From Saccharopolyspora flava (GTDB lineage Bacteria; Actinomycetota; Actinomycetes; Mycobacteriales; Pseudonocardiaceae): a stretch of 64,000 nt of DNA. This document shows positions 1 through 7,546 of the stretch, in pieces. The position numbers and the translations under genes were made by a program. Position 1 is the stretch's first letter; each line of letters begins with the position of its first letter. The stretch covers positions 1-64,000 of the forward strand of contig NZ_FOZX01000005.1 in the NCBI RefSeq assembly GCF_900116135.1. Reading direction: 5' to 3'. Below the pieces are notes generated by a model, which saw only the letters and a program-made list of their open reading frames with translations, was not told where the DNA came from and did not search any database.

Positions 1-95
1 TGGGTGTGAAGCTGACCAAGCTCACCAAGGAGCAGGCCGCCTACATCGGCGTCGACGTCGAAGGCCCGTACAAGCCCGAGCACTACCGCTACTGA
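1..95 (+). CDS. ahcY: S-adenosylhomocysteinase, C-terminal end (partial)
   Basis: Only the last 30 codons are in the window, entering in frame at base 3 and ending with TGA at 93-95. The tail reads [12 protein letters not shown] then ends [10 protein letters not shown], which is the signature C-terminus of S-adenosyl-L-homocysteine hydrolase. In that family the Lys and Tyr of the KPxHYRY tail reach into the NAD site of the neighbouring subunit. The enzyme splits S-adenosylhomocysteine into adenosine and homocysteine in the methyl cycle. A strong hairpin follows six bases after the stop, so this gene ends its transcription unit. Confidence 0.93.
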   Translation, partial: GVKLTKLTKEQAAYIGVDVEGPYKPEHYRY

Positions 96-100
96 GCAAC

Positions 101-149
101 CAGCCGTGAGTCTCCCGGCCCCCCACCACTCCCGGGAGGCTCACGGCTG
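101..149 (+). terminator. Hairpin terminator after ahcY
   Basis: An inverted repeat of about 18 bp per arm (CAGCCGTGAG.CTCCCGG and its complement, one mismatch) encloses a C-rich loop. There is no U-tract, as is usual for actinobacterial terminators. It sits just after the ahcY stop and ahead of the convergent nitroreductase gene. Confidence 0.8.
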
Positions 150-233
150 GCCGTGTCCCGCGCAGGCGGAAACGCCTGCGGTGCGCGGAACTCGGCGCGG
201 CATCCGCTGAGAACCCCGGGTGCCGCGCCGTTC

Positions 234-1214
234 TCAGTCCATCAGCAGGTCAGCCGGATCGCGGCGCGGCGTGTCCGGCACGGGGGAGCCGTAGCCGAAG
301 CGCAGTACCGCCTGCGGGTGCAGCGACCCGCCCAGCGTCCGGCGCAGCTCGTCGCGGGTGTCGGCCACCTCCACGACCTGCGACAGCAGCGAAGCCGACA
401 GGCCGCGCGCGCACGCCGTCAGCAGCACCCGCTGCAACGCCTGGCCGGCGCGGAGGTCGTCGGCGCGGCTGTCGTGGTGCGAGCACAGCACCGCCAGCAG
501 CGGCTCGCGCTCGAAATCCTTGCCCGCCACCCGTTCTCGTGCCGAGCCGCCCGAGAAGTCCCGCATCACCCACAGGTCCTGCGGTTCCGGGCGCGGCCCC
601 GCCGAGGACGCCGGAACCCCCTCGCTCACCTCGCGCGCACGCCCCGTCCAGCGCTCCAGCTCCGCGCGGAAGCGCTCGTCGTCGAGCTGGATCCGGTGCG
701 CTCGCCGCGCGAGCTCGGCGAAGGCGTCGAGCTCGGTGCGGGCCAGCACCTGCAACCAGCCCTGCTCCCGCTGCGCGGCGCTGACCAGCGCGTGCCGGTC
801 GGCACCCGGCACCGGCGTCTCCTGGAACGGGCGGCGGTTGGTGCGGCGTCGCGGGATCGCGTCGTGCAGCTCCTGCTCGGCCGGGGCCTGCTCGGTCCGG
901 CCGCCGTCGCGGACCTCCGCCAGCAGCGTCGGCGCGCTCATCGACGACGGCGGATCCACCACCGGCCGCACGCCCTCGTGCTCCAGCGCGAGCCGCAGGT
1001 TCAGCAGCGCCGCCCCGCACGCCAGCCGCAGCTCGCGGTCCTCCGGATCGGTGGCCGGCAGCCGCCGCTGCGGATCGGCGTGCACCTCGATGACGTGCTC
1101 GGCGAGCCGGAACCGCCACGGCTGCCGGTTGTGCAGCGAAGGAGCGAGCCCGGCGCAGCGGATCACGTGCTCGGTCCGCTCGGCCGGCAGGCCCAGCGCA
1201 GTCGGAAAAGTCAT
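234..1214 (-). CDS. Acg-family nitroreductase-like FMN protein
   Basis: This 326-residue protein resembles the actinobacterial Acg family (Mycobacterium Rv2032 and Rv3131 type), a divergent double-length branch of the FMN nitroreductase fold. Visible family features are the N-terminal APSLHNRQPWRF segment, a central RRRTNRRPF motif, and a C-terminal FGYG segment followed by a short proline-rich tail. In mycobacteria Acg proteins belong to the dormancy regulon and are thought to sequester flavin rather than reduce nitro compounds, so the substrate here is unknown. The start is the ATG that gives MTFPTALGLP; further upstream the frame has no family similarity. The gene runs convergently with ahcY and lies downstream of the lacI-type gene on the same strand. 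Confidence 0.8.
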   Translation of the reverse strand: MTFPTALGLPAERTEHVIRCAGLAPSLHNRQPWRFRLAEHVIEVHADPQRRLPATDPEDRELRLACGAALLNLRLALEHEGVRPVVDPPSSMSAPTLLAEVRDGGRTEQAPAEQELHDAIPRRRTNRRPFQETPVPGADRHALVSAAQREQGWLQVLARTELDAFAELARRAHRIQLDDERFRAELERWTGRAREVSEGVPASSAGPRPEPQDLWVMRDFSGGSARERVAGKDFEREPLLAVLCSHHDSRADDLRAGQALQRVLLTACARGLSASLLSQVVEVADTRDELRRTLGGSLHPQAVLRFGYGSPVPDTPRRDPADLLMD

Positions 1215-1272
1215 CGCCAGCCCCTCGACACGTCCGGCCGCACAACGCCATCCGAGTCTGGCAGAGGCCCGG

Positions 1273-2274
1273 CTAGCCCGCCGGGTGCGCGGTGCGCGCG
1301 GTCGAACCGCGCACCACCAGCTCGCTGGGGAAGCGCTCCTTGCGGACGGGGAGATCGCGGTCGCCGATGCGGTCCAGCAGCAGCCGGACCGCACCGCGCG
1401 CCATCTCCGCGATCGGCTGCCGCACGGTGGTGATGTCGTAGGAGTCCCACGAGGTCATCGCGATGTCGTCGTAGCCCACCACCCACACGTCGTCCGGGAC
1501 GCGACGGCCGAGCGAGACCGCGCCGTCGACCGCGCCCAGCGCGGTGAGGTCGTTCGCGCAGAACACCGCCGTGGGCGGGTCGGGCAGCTCCAGCAGCTCG
1601 CGCATCGCGGTGCGCGCGAGATCGTGCGCGAACCCGCCCGGTGCGCACAGCTCCTCGGCCAGCGGGTGCCCGAGCTCGGCGAGGCGCTCGCGGAACCCGC
1701 GCTCGCGGTGCCGGGCGGTGCTGGGCAGCTCCGGTCCCGCCAGGAAGCCGATGCGGGTGTGGCCGGTGGCCACCAGGTAGTCGGCGACCGCGCGGCCACC
1801 GCCGAGGTTGTCGGTGGTGACCTGGTCGCAGTCGAGCTCGTCGAGACCGCGGTGCAGCAGCACGATCGGGTCACCGCGGTCCACCGCCTCGGCGAGCTGC
1901 GGAGTCGCCTCGGTCGCGCTGGTGAAGATCAGGCCGTCCGCGGTGCCCTCGTCGAGCGATTCCAGCGCCCCGGACCCGTCCGCGCCGTTCCACAGCACCA
2001 TCCGCCTGCCAGCGGCGTCGAGGGCCTCGGCGACCGCTTCGAGCAGCTGCGGGTAGAAGGGGTTGGTGATGTCGGCGACGACCACCCCGACCGTCGCGGT
2101 GCGCCGGGTGCGCATGGTGCGCGCGGCGGCGTGCGGCCGGTAACCGGCCTCGCGCATCGCGGCCAGCACGCGCTCCCGGGTCTGCGGGGCGACCTTCCCG
2201 TTGTCCTGCAGGACGCGGGACACGGTCATCTGGGACACGCCGGCCAGCCGTGCCACGTCCCGGCTGGTGACCAC
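1273..2274 (-). CDS. LacI-family transcriptional regulator
   Basis: A full-length (333 aa) LacI/GalR repressor. The N-terminus carries the helix-turn-helix and hinge helix (residues 5-26, VARLAGVSQMTVSRVL), followed by the two-lobed periplasmic-binding-protein-like effector domain from about residue 60 (TATVGVVVADITNPFY). It is divergent from the histidinol-dehydrogenase-like gene, with only 107 bp between them. That gap holds two near-identical palindromes with the TACGTA-type centre expected of LacI-family operators. The simplest reading is that it represses both itself and the divergent dehydrogenase, with a small molecule of that pathway as inducer. The effector cannot be named from sequence. 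Confidence 0.92.
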   Translation of the reverse strand: MVTSRDVARLAGVSQMTVSRVLQDNGKVAPQTRERVLAAMREAGYRPHAAARTMRTRRTATVGVVVADITNPFYPQLLEAVAEALDAAGRRMVLWNGADGSGALESLDEGTADGLIFTSATEATPQLAEAVDRGDPIVLLHRGLDELDCDQVTTDNLGGGRAVADYLVATGHTRIGFLAGPELPSTARHRERGFRERLAELGHPLAEELCAPGGFAHDLARTAMRELLELPDPPTAVFCANDLTALGAVDGAVSLGRRVPDDVWVVGYDDIAMTSWDSYDITTVRQPIAEMARGAVRLLLDRIGDRDLPVRKERFPSELVVRGSTARTAHPAG

Positions 2275-2318
2275 CGGGCACCTCCTTCATGTCTGCATCG
2301 AGGAAGGCCATCCTACGG

Positions 2319-2366
2319 GGTTTACGTAAACATCCGCGCGGCCTAGAGTCCGTGTGTACGTAAACA
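2319..2366. promoter_or_regulatory. Paired LacI-type operators in divergent promoter
   Basis: Two palindromes lie between the divergent genes. One at 2320-2331 reads GTTTACGTAAAC exactly, and one at 2353-2366 reads TGTGTACGTAAACA with one mismatch between its arms. Their centres are 34 bp apart, roughly three helical turns, so two repressor dimers could sit on similar faces of the DNA. The second site ends 15 bases before the dehydrogenase ATG and would overlap its promoter or transcript start. Confidence 0.78.
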
Positions 2367-2381
2367 TCCTGGGAGGGACTC

Positions 2382-3701
2382 ATGACGTTCGCGCTGAAGC
2401 GGGCCGCGGAGAGCTCGGCGGCTACCACGACCTCGCTGCCCGACGTGCAGGACAAGGTCGCCGCGATCATCGCCGACATCCGGGAGCGCGGGGACGAGGC
2501 GGTCCGGGAGTGCTCGGCGCGGTTCGACAAGTGGGAACCGGAGGCGTTCCGGCTCTCGAAGGAGCAGATCGACGAGATCCTGGCCCGGGTTCCCGACCAG
2601 GTCATCACCGACATCGAGTTCGTCCAGCAGCAGGTGCGCGGCTTCGCCGAGAAGCAGCTGGAGTCGATGCGCGAGATCGAGGTCGAGACGCTGCCGGGTG
2701 TGCACCTGGGGCAGAAGCACATCCCGGTCGCCGCGGCGGGCGCCTACGTGCCCGGTGGGCGCTACCCGCTGCTGGCCTCGGCGCACATGACGATCCTGAC
2801 CGCCAAGGCCGCCGGGGTGCCGCGGGTGATCGCCTGCACGCCGCCGATCCGCGGCGAGGTCCCCGACGCCACTGTGGCCGCCATGCACCTGGCCGGTGCC
2901 GACGAGATCTACCTGCTCGGCGGGGTGCAGGCGGTGGTGAGCATGGCGCTGGGCACCGAGACGATCGCGCCGGTCGACATGCTCGCCGGACCCGGCAACG
3001 CGTTCGTCGCCGAGGCCAAGCGGCAGCTCTACGGCGAGATCGGCATCGACCTGTTCGCCGGGCCGACCGAGGTCCTCATCGTCGCCGACGAGACCGCCGA
3101 CCCGTTCGTGGTGGCCGTCGACCTGCTCAGCCAGGCCGAGCACGGCCCCGACTCGCCCGCGGTGCTCATCACCACCTCGGAGGCGTTGGGGCGCAGCGTG
3201 ATCGAGCACGTCGAGCAGCTGCTGCCGGACATGCCCACGCGCGACAACGCCGAACCGGCCTGGCGCGACCACGGCGAGGTGCACGTGGTGCCCGACCTCG
3301 ACGAGGCCTACCGGCTGGCCGACACCTACGCCAGCGAGCACGTGCAGATCCTCACCCGGCAGCCCCGCGAGGCGCTGGAGAAGATGCGCAACTACGGCGC
3401 GCTGTTCCTGGGGGAGGGGACCTGCGTGTCCTACGGCGACAAGGTGATCGGCACCAACCACGTGCTGCCCACCCGGGGGGCCGCCCGCTACACCGGTGGT
3501 CTGTGGGTCGGCAAGTACCTCAAGACGGTGACCTACCAGGAGGTGACCGACACCGACGCCAGCGCCCGCCTCGGCGAGGTCTGCGGTCGCGCCGCCCGCG
3601 TCGAGCTCTTCGAGGGCCACGCCCGTTCCGGAGACGTCCGCGCCGCCAAGTACGGCACGGCCGACCTCCCCTGGGCCCCCAACGCCCTCACCCGTTCCTG
3701 A
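2382..3701 (+). CDS. Histidinol dehydrogenase-family enzyme (HpsN-like)
   Basis: A 439-residue NAD-dependent dehydrogenase of the HisD fold. It keeps the core HisD motifs: GAYVPGGRYPLLASA, the GPGNAFVAEAKR nucleotide loop, the GIDLFAGPTEV segment, SQAEHG and the catalytic-type TYASEHVQI (Glu-His pair). It is probably not the biosynthetic HisD: no other his genes surround it, and it stands alone under a divergent LacI repressor with two operators. Such catabolic paralogues include sulfopropanediol 3-dehydrogenase (HpsN), which oxidises a primary alcohol to an acid in two steps. The substrate here is therefore likely a small polar alcohol; HpsN activity is only an analogy. The RBS GGGAGG precedes the ATG. 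Confidence 0.82.
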   Translation: MTFALKRAAESSAATTTSLPDVQDKVAAIIADIRERGDEAVRECSARFDKWEPEAFRLSKEQIDEILARVPDQVITDIEFVQQQVRGFAEKQLESMREIEVETLPGVHLGQKHIPVAAAGAYVPGGRYPLLASAHMTILTAKAAGVPRVIACTPPIRGEVPDATVAAMHLAGADEIYLLGGVQAVVSMALGTETIAPVDMLAGPGNAFVAEAKRQLYGEIGIDLFAGPTEVLIVADETADPFVVAVDLLSQAEHGPDSPAVLITTSEALGRSVIEHVEQLLPDMPTRDNAEPAWRDHGEVHVVPDLDEAYRLADTYASEHVQILTRQPREALEKMRNYGALFLGEGTCVSYGDKVIGTNHVLPTRGAARYTGGLWVGKYLKTVTYQEVTDTDASARLGEVCGRAARVELFEGHARSGDVRAAKYGTADLPWAPNALTRS

Positions 3702-3713
3702 CAGCGAGGGGTG

Positions 3714-3763
3714 TCCACGGTGTCCGTGGAAACCGGGAATCCGGTTTCCACGGACACCGTGGA
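3714..3763. terminator. Perfect 23-bp hairpin, bidirectional terminator
   Basis: A perfect inverted repeat of 23 bp per arm with a GAAT loop fills the short gap between two converging genes. It is U-tract-free. The arm contains the TCCACGGTG motif that recurs in other intergenic hairpins of this window. Confidence 0.88.
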
Positions 3764-3766
3764 CCG

Positions 3767-4963
3767 TCAGCGGGTGAAGACGCCGATCCCGTTGGCCACG
3801 GGGCGCTGCTGCCCGTCGGAGGGGACGTTGCGGACCGTGGCCGACGGGGTGTCGGGGGTCTTCACGGCCATCGTGGTGGAGCCGCCGCCGTCGAGGTTGA
3901 CGCCGTCGGTGGCGCCGAGATCGGCCAGCAGCCCCGCGGTTTCGGCGAGGTTGAGGCCGGTGCTGATGGGGGAGCGGCCGTCGACGACGACCAGGTGCAC
4001 CAGGCGCCCGTCGTCGCTGATCCCGGCCGCGGTGCGCGGGGCGAGCTCGGCGGTGTCCAGGCCGGTCAGCGGGGAACCCTCGCGCAGGATCGGCGTGGCA
4101 CCGACCGCGAACGACAGCGGCATCCCGTCGTCCGGCCGCAGACCGGTGCGCACGCTGACCGGGTCACCGGGGTCGAGGGCCTCCAGCGCGGCGTCGCCGG
4201 CTTCCCGGCCGACGAGGACGACCGTGTCGTCCGGGATCGGGCCCGCGCCGGGCGGATCGGCCTCGGACTGGACGATTCCGTCGGTGATCACCACTTCCTC
4301 GGTGGCGGTGCTGCACGGGGCCGAGCGGTCGGTGTCGGTGCCGCAGACCGCTCGGGCGCGGGAGACCTCGCCCCAGTCGTCGGTGTAGGCGCCGATGCCG
4401 TCGACCGGCAGCGCGTACTGGTTCAGCCCCTCGATGTCGGCCGACCCGCCCGGCCAGACGGCCGCACCGGCCACCGAGAGCCGGGAAAGCCGCGCCCGGC
4501 CGTCGATCCCCACGGCGAAGACGTCCTCATTGGACGTTCCCGCCGGCAGGGCCGGGCCGAAGCGCTGACCGTCGGGAACCGCGCCCTTGAGCGCGCGGCC
4601 GCGGGCGATCTCCGGGCCCACCGACGAGCTCGTCGGCACCACCCCGGCGTGCTCCTCGCTGATGTTGAAGAAGTCCCCGTTCACGCCCGCCACCGCGCCC
4701 GCGGCGTTGGTCTGATCGGCGATCTCGTCCTTGGCCGCCACCGAACCCGGGTGCAGCAGGCCGAGTTTCGCGCTCGGCTCGGCGAGATCCACCGTCACCA
4801 CGTGGCCGAGCACGGGACCGTGCGCGGTGGAGAGCTGGAACGGCCGGTAGCTCACCCCCGGTGCGATCACGACCTCGCCGTCCTGCGCGGCCGCCGGGAT
4901 CGGCGACGCGAGCACCCCGCAGGTCAGCACGACCGCGAGCAGCCGGGCACCACGACCGGTCAT
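3767..4963 (-). CDS. Secreted phosphodiester glycosidase-family protein
   Basis: A 398-residue exported protein with a Sec signal peptide (residues 1-25: TGRGARLL, a hydrophobic core, then SPIPAAAQ) and a phosphodiester glycosidase (NAGPA-like, PF09992) domain. Diagnostic segments are AGVNGDFFNI near residue 85 and DGVNLDGGGSTTMAV near the C-terminus, the family's most conserved stretch. Relatives remove GlcNAc from phosphodiesters or act on polysaccharide and wall phosphodiesters, so a cell-surface substrate is likely. The ATG start is set by a strong GGGGAGG RBS and by the signal peptide; longer readings lack both. The gene is convergent with the HisD-like gene and divergent from the DivIVA-domain gene. 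Confidence 0.82.
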   Translation of the reverse strand: MTGRGARLLAVVLTCGVLASPIPAAAQDGEVVIAPGVSYRPFQLSTAHGPVLGHVVTVDLAEPSAKLGLLHPGSVAAKDEIADQTNAAGAVAGVNGDFFNISEEHAGVVPTSSSVGPEIARGRALKGAVPDGQRFGPALPAGTSNEDVFAVGIDGRARLSRLSVAGAAVWPGGSADIEGLNQYALPVDGIGAYTDDWGEVSRARAVCGTDTDRSAPCSTATEEVVITDGIVQSEADPPGAGPIPDDTVVLVGREAGDAALEALDPGDPVSVRTGLRPDDGMPLSFAVGATPILREGSPLTGLDTAELAPRTAAGISDDGRLVHLVVVDGRSPISTGLNLAETAGLLADLGATDGVNLDGGGSTTMAVKTPDTPSATVRNVPSDGQQRPVANGIGVFTR

Positions 4964-5238
4964 CCGAAAACCTCCCCGCACTCCGGTGATCGCGGTCACT
5001 GAAGCAGCCGGTGGTGAACGGGCGGTGTGGTTGGAAAGAACTCGACGTGCAGCGCGGCCGAAGGGCACAGCCGGTTACCGCCGTTGGCCCAACGTGAATG
5101 GGCTGGCTCGGGCCTTGATCTGGAGTCCGGGTTTGGGCAAGCTGGAGCGCGCAATCGCGGGCGGTCGGGGGCCCGGCGCGACGAGCCGGGTATGCGTCCG
5201 AGTGGACTGAAGCGGACGCCCTGTGGAGGCCGGAGTAC

Positions 5239-6240
5239 ATGCTGACCCCTGATGACGTGCGGAATGTCGTCTTCGGCAGGGCCTGGCGCAAGGAGCGCGG
5301 GTACGACGAGGCCGAGGTCGATCACTTCCTGGGTCGGGTCGAGGCCACGCTGCGCGGTAAGCGACTGGTGACCGCGCGCGACGTGCTGACGATGCACTTC
5401 AGCCCGCGCAAGCGCGGCGGGCGGGCCTACAAGAAGCACCAGGTCGACGAGTTCCTGGACAAGGTCGCGCTGACCTTGATGAAGCTCGAGGTGCGCGCCG
5501 AGGAACGCGGCAAGTCGCGCCCGGCGGAGGACGCGGCCGCGCGCAAGCCCGACGAGACCCGCCCGAAGCCCGAGGAGACCGGCAGCATCCCGCTGCCCAA
5601 GCGCCCGGTGCGCGAACCCGCCCAGGCCCGGCCGGCCCAGAACACCCCGGCCCAGAACACCCCGGTCCAGAGCTCTCCCGCCCAGATCGAGCCCGCCGCG
5701 GCCGTCGAGCGGGTGCCGGAGGAACCCGGCCGCCCGGAGCGCTTCCGCGGCCTGCAGCCGGCGACCTCGCAGAGCACCGCGCTGGACAAGGCCGAGGTCG
5801 ACGCGTTCATGGACCGGGTCCAGGCCACCCTGCGCGGTGCCGACGACCTCACGCCCAACGACGTGCTCAACGCCCAGTTCAACCCGCCCGCGCCCGGCAT
5901 GCCCGGCTACGACGAGGCCGGGGTGCTGGCGTTCCTGGTGATGGTGTCCTCCAGCATCCGCAACATCACCCGCACCAACATGCGCGCGGTGACCACCGGG
6001 ACGAACCTGCCGCCGGTGACCGCCACGGGCACGCAGATGCGACCGGTCACCGCGACCGGCACCGGGATGCGCCCGGTCGGCCCCGGGACCGGCACCAACC
6101 TGCCGCCCGCGACCGGGACGGGGACGAACCTGCCGCCGGTCGCGGCCCAGACCGGCGCGTTCCCCGCCCACAGCGGCGACGGCAACCGCCCGCCCCGGCA
6201 GCGGATGATCCCCGGACGGCGCCGGCCCCCGCGCCGCTGA
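5239..6240 (+). CDS. DivIVA-domain protein with repetitive C-terminal tail
   Basis: A 333-residue protein with three short DivIVA-type (DivI1A) modules: residues 1-35 (LTPDDVRNVVF...GYDEAEVDHFLGRV), about 41-80 (LVTARDVLTMHF...GGRAYKKHQVDEFLDKV) and about 182-240 (DKAEVDAFMDRV...LTPNDVLNAQF...GYDEAGVLAFL). The second is separated from the third by a proline- and charge-rich linker. The C-terminal 90 residues are low-complexity, with repeated TGTNLPPV/TGTxMRPV units and a basic RRRPPRR end. Wag31/DivIVA itself has a long coiled coil, absent here, so this is one of the actinobacterial accessory proteins. A polar-growth or septum role is inferred only. RBS GGAGGCCGGAG precedes the ATG. Confidence 0.8.
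   Translation: MLTPDDVRNVVFGRAWRKERGYDEAEVDHFLGRVEATLRGKRLVTARDVLTMHFSPRKRGGRAYKKHQVDEFLDKVALTLMKLEVRAEERGKSRPAEDAAARKPDETRPKPEETGSIPLPKRPVREPAQARPAQNTPAQNTPVQSSPAQIEPAAAVERVPEEPGRPERFRGLQPATSQSTALDKAEVDAFMDRVQATLRGADDLTPNDVLNAQFNPPAPGMPGYDEAGVLAFLVMVSSSIRNITRTNMRAVTTGTNLPPVTATGTQMRPVTATGTGMRPVGPGTGTNLPPATGTGTNLPPVAAQTGAFPAHSGDGNRPPRQRMIPGRRRPPRR
5989..6153 (+). repeat. Degenerate in-gene repeats (TGTNLPPV / TGTxMRPV)
   Basis: About 165 bp near the 3' end of the DivIVA-domain gene encode at least five copies of an 8-10 residue unit (TGTNLPPVTA, TGTQMRPVTA, TGTGMRPVGP, TGTNLPPATG, TGTNLPPVAA). The DNA repeats too (ACGAACCTGCCGCCGGT occurs twice), which suggests recent unit duplication. Confidence 0.75.
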
Positions 6241-6299
6241 CGGCCGGGCTCGCGGAAACGCCCCGTGCGGGTCGCTGAGGTGCGGTAGCGTTCCGCGCC

Positions 6300-6917
6300 G
6301 TGGAGCGCTCGGAGAAGCTGCGGCGGCACTGGGACCGGTCTGCGCCGTCCTACGACGGCGTGATGGCGCGCTTCGACCGCTATCTCGCCGGCGACAGCAG
6401 GCGGTGGATCTGCTCGCGCGCCGCGGGCAGCGTGCTGGAGGTCGCGATCGGCACCGGCCTCAACCTGCCGCTGTACCCGGCGGGCACGCGGCTGACCGGC
6501 GTCGAGTGGAGCCCGGAGATGCTGCGGCGTGCGCGACTCCGCGAGGACGAGCTCGGCACCGGGGCCGACCTGCGCGAAGGCGACGCCCGGGCGCTCCAGT
6601 TCCCCGACGGCACCTTCGACACCGTCGTCTGCACGTTCTCGCTGTGCGCGATCCCCGACCACGAGCGGGCGATCGCCGAGATGCACCGGGTGCTGCGGCC
6701 CGGTGGGGTGCTGCTGCTGGCCGACCACGTGGTGAGCACCTCGTGGCCGGTCCGGGTGCTGCAACGCGCGGCCGAGCTGGTGACGGTGCCGACGGGCGGC
6801 GAGCACTTCCGCCGCCGCCCGTCCCGGCACCTGCCCGCTGCGGGCTTCGAGGTGATCGAGTCCGAGCGCTTCAAGCTCGGCCTGATCGAACGCCTCGCCG
6901 CCCGCAAGCGCGGCTGA
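6300..6917 (+). CDS. Class I SAM-dependent methyltransferase
   Basis: A 205-residue methyltransferase of the UbiE/Methyltransf_11 type. Motif I (VLEVAIGTGLNLPLYP, residues 47-62) binds S-adenosylmethionine, the following GVEWSPEML contains the acidic residue for the ribose, and DTVVCTFSLCAIPD then HRVLRPGGVLLLADHV are motifs IV and V. The C-terminal region is short and basic, giving no clue to the substrate. The start is the GTG giving MERSEKLRRHWDRSAPSYDG, the classic N-terminus of this group. It abuts the convergent pfpI-type gene, with one base between their stops. Confidence 0.86.
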   Translation: MERSEKLRRHWDRSAPSYDGVMARFDRYLAGDSRRWICSRAAGSVLEVAIGTGLNLPLYPAGTRLTGVEWSPEMLRRARLREDELGTGADLREGDARALQFPDGTFDTVVCTFSLCAIPDHERAIAEMHRVLRPGGVLLLADHVVSTSWPVRVLQRAAELVTVPTGGEHFRRRPSRHLPAAGFEVIESERFKLGLIERLAARKRG

Positions 6918-6918
6918 C

Positions 6919-7464
6919 TCAGCTCGACGCGATCGCCTTGATCACCGCGTCCTGGAAGGCGGGCAGATCGTTCGGGTTGCGGCTGGTCACGAGGTTGCCG
7001 TCGACGACGACCTCCTGATCGGTGACCTGGCCGCCCGCGTTGCGGATGTCGGTGCGGATGCTGGGGAACGACGTGAGCTGCCGCCCGTCGACCACACCGG
7101 CCTCGACCAGCGTCCACGGCCCGTGGCAGATCGCGCCGACCGGTTTGCCCGCGGTGACGAAGTCGCGGACGAACGACACCGCGGTGTCGTCGCGGCGCAG
7201 CTGATCGGGGTTGATGGTGCCGCCGGGCAGCACCAGGGCGTCGTAGTCGCCCACCGAGACCTGCGAGACCTCCCGGTCCACCGGGAAGCGGTCGGCCTTG
7301 TCGATGTCGCCGTTCATCGCCTGGATCTCGCCGGAGCGCAACGAGACGAGCTCGACCTGCCCGCCCGCCTGTTCGAGCGCCTCCCGGGGACCGGTCAGCT
7401 CGACCTGCTCCACGCCGTCGGCGGCCAGGACGGCGATCTTCCTGCCGGTGAGTTGGTCAGCCAT
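6919..7464 (-). CDS. PfpI/DJ-1 family class I glutamine amidotransferase-like protein
   Basis: A 181-residue PfpI/YhbO-type protein. The nucleophile elbow is AICHGPW (Cys near residue 116) with its preceding Gly-rich strand; an Asp-Gly-Val-Glu-Gln segment near residue 15 and the LVLPGGTINPDQLR segment complete the DJ-1/PfpI fold. Members are annotated as intracellular proteases or deglycases, and their true activity is disputed; stress protection is the usual association. The start has a strong AAGGAGG RBS. A 10-bp hairpin lies in its short leader, which may serve instead as the terminator of the upstream deaminase gene. Confidence 0.87.
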   Translation of the reverse strand: MADQLTGRKIAVLAADGVEQVELTGPREALEQAGGQVELVSLRSGEIQAMNGDIDKADRFPVDREVSQVSVGDYDALVLPGGTINPDQLRRDDTAVSFVRDFVTAGKPVGAICHGPWTLVEAGVVDGRQLTSFPSIRTDIRNAGGQVTDQEVVVDGNLVTSRNPNDLPAFQDAVIKAIASS

Positions 7465-7480
7465 GGTGGAAAACCTCCTT

Positions 7481-7510
7481 CGCGGGTACCCGGTCGTTCA
7501 GGTACCCGCG
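7481..7510 (-). terminator. Hairpin between deaminase and pfpI-type genes
   Basis: A perfect 10-bp stem (CGCGGGTACC and complement) with a 10-base loop lies 36 bp after the deaminase stop and 16 bp before the PfpI ATG on the same strand. It is most likely a weak terminator or attenuator. Confidence 0.6.
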
Positions 7511-7546
7511 GAGGAGGCGGGCCAAACCCGTCCACTGGGGACGGTG

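Noticed and set aside
4964-5238. Operator between the glycosidase and DivIVA-type genes
   Set aside because: Only a weak GTGATCGCGGTCAC symmetry near 4986; not distinctive enough in this GC-rich DNA.
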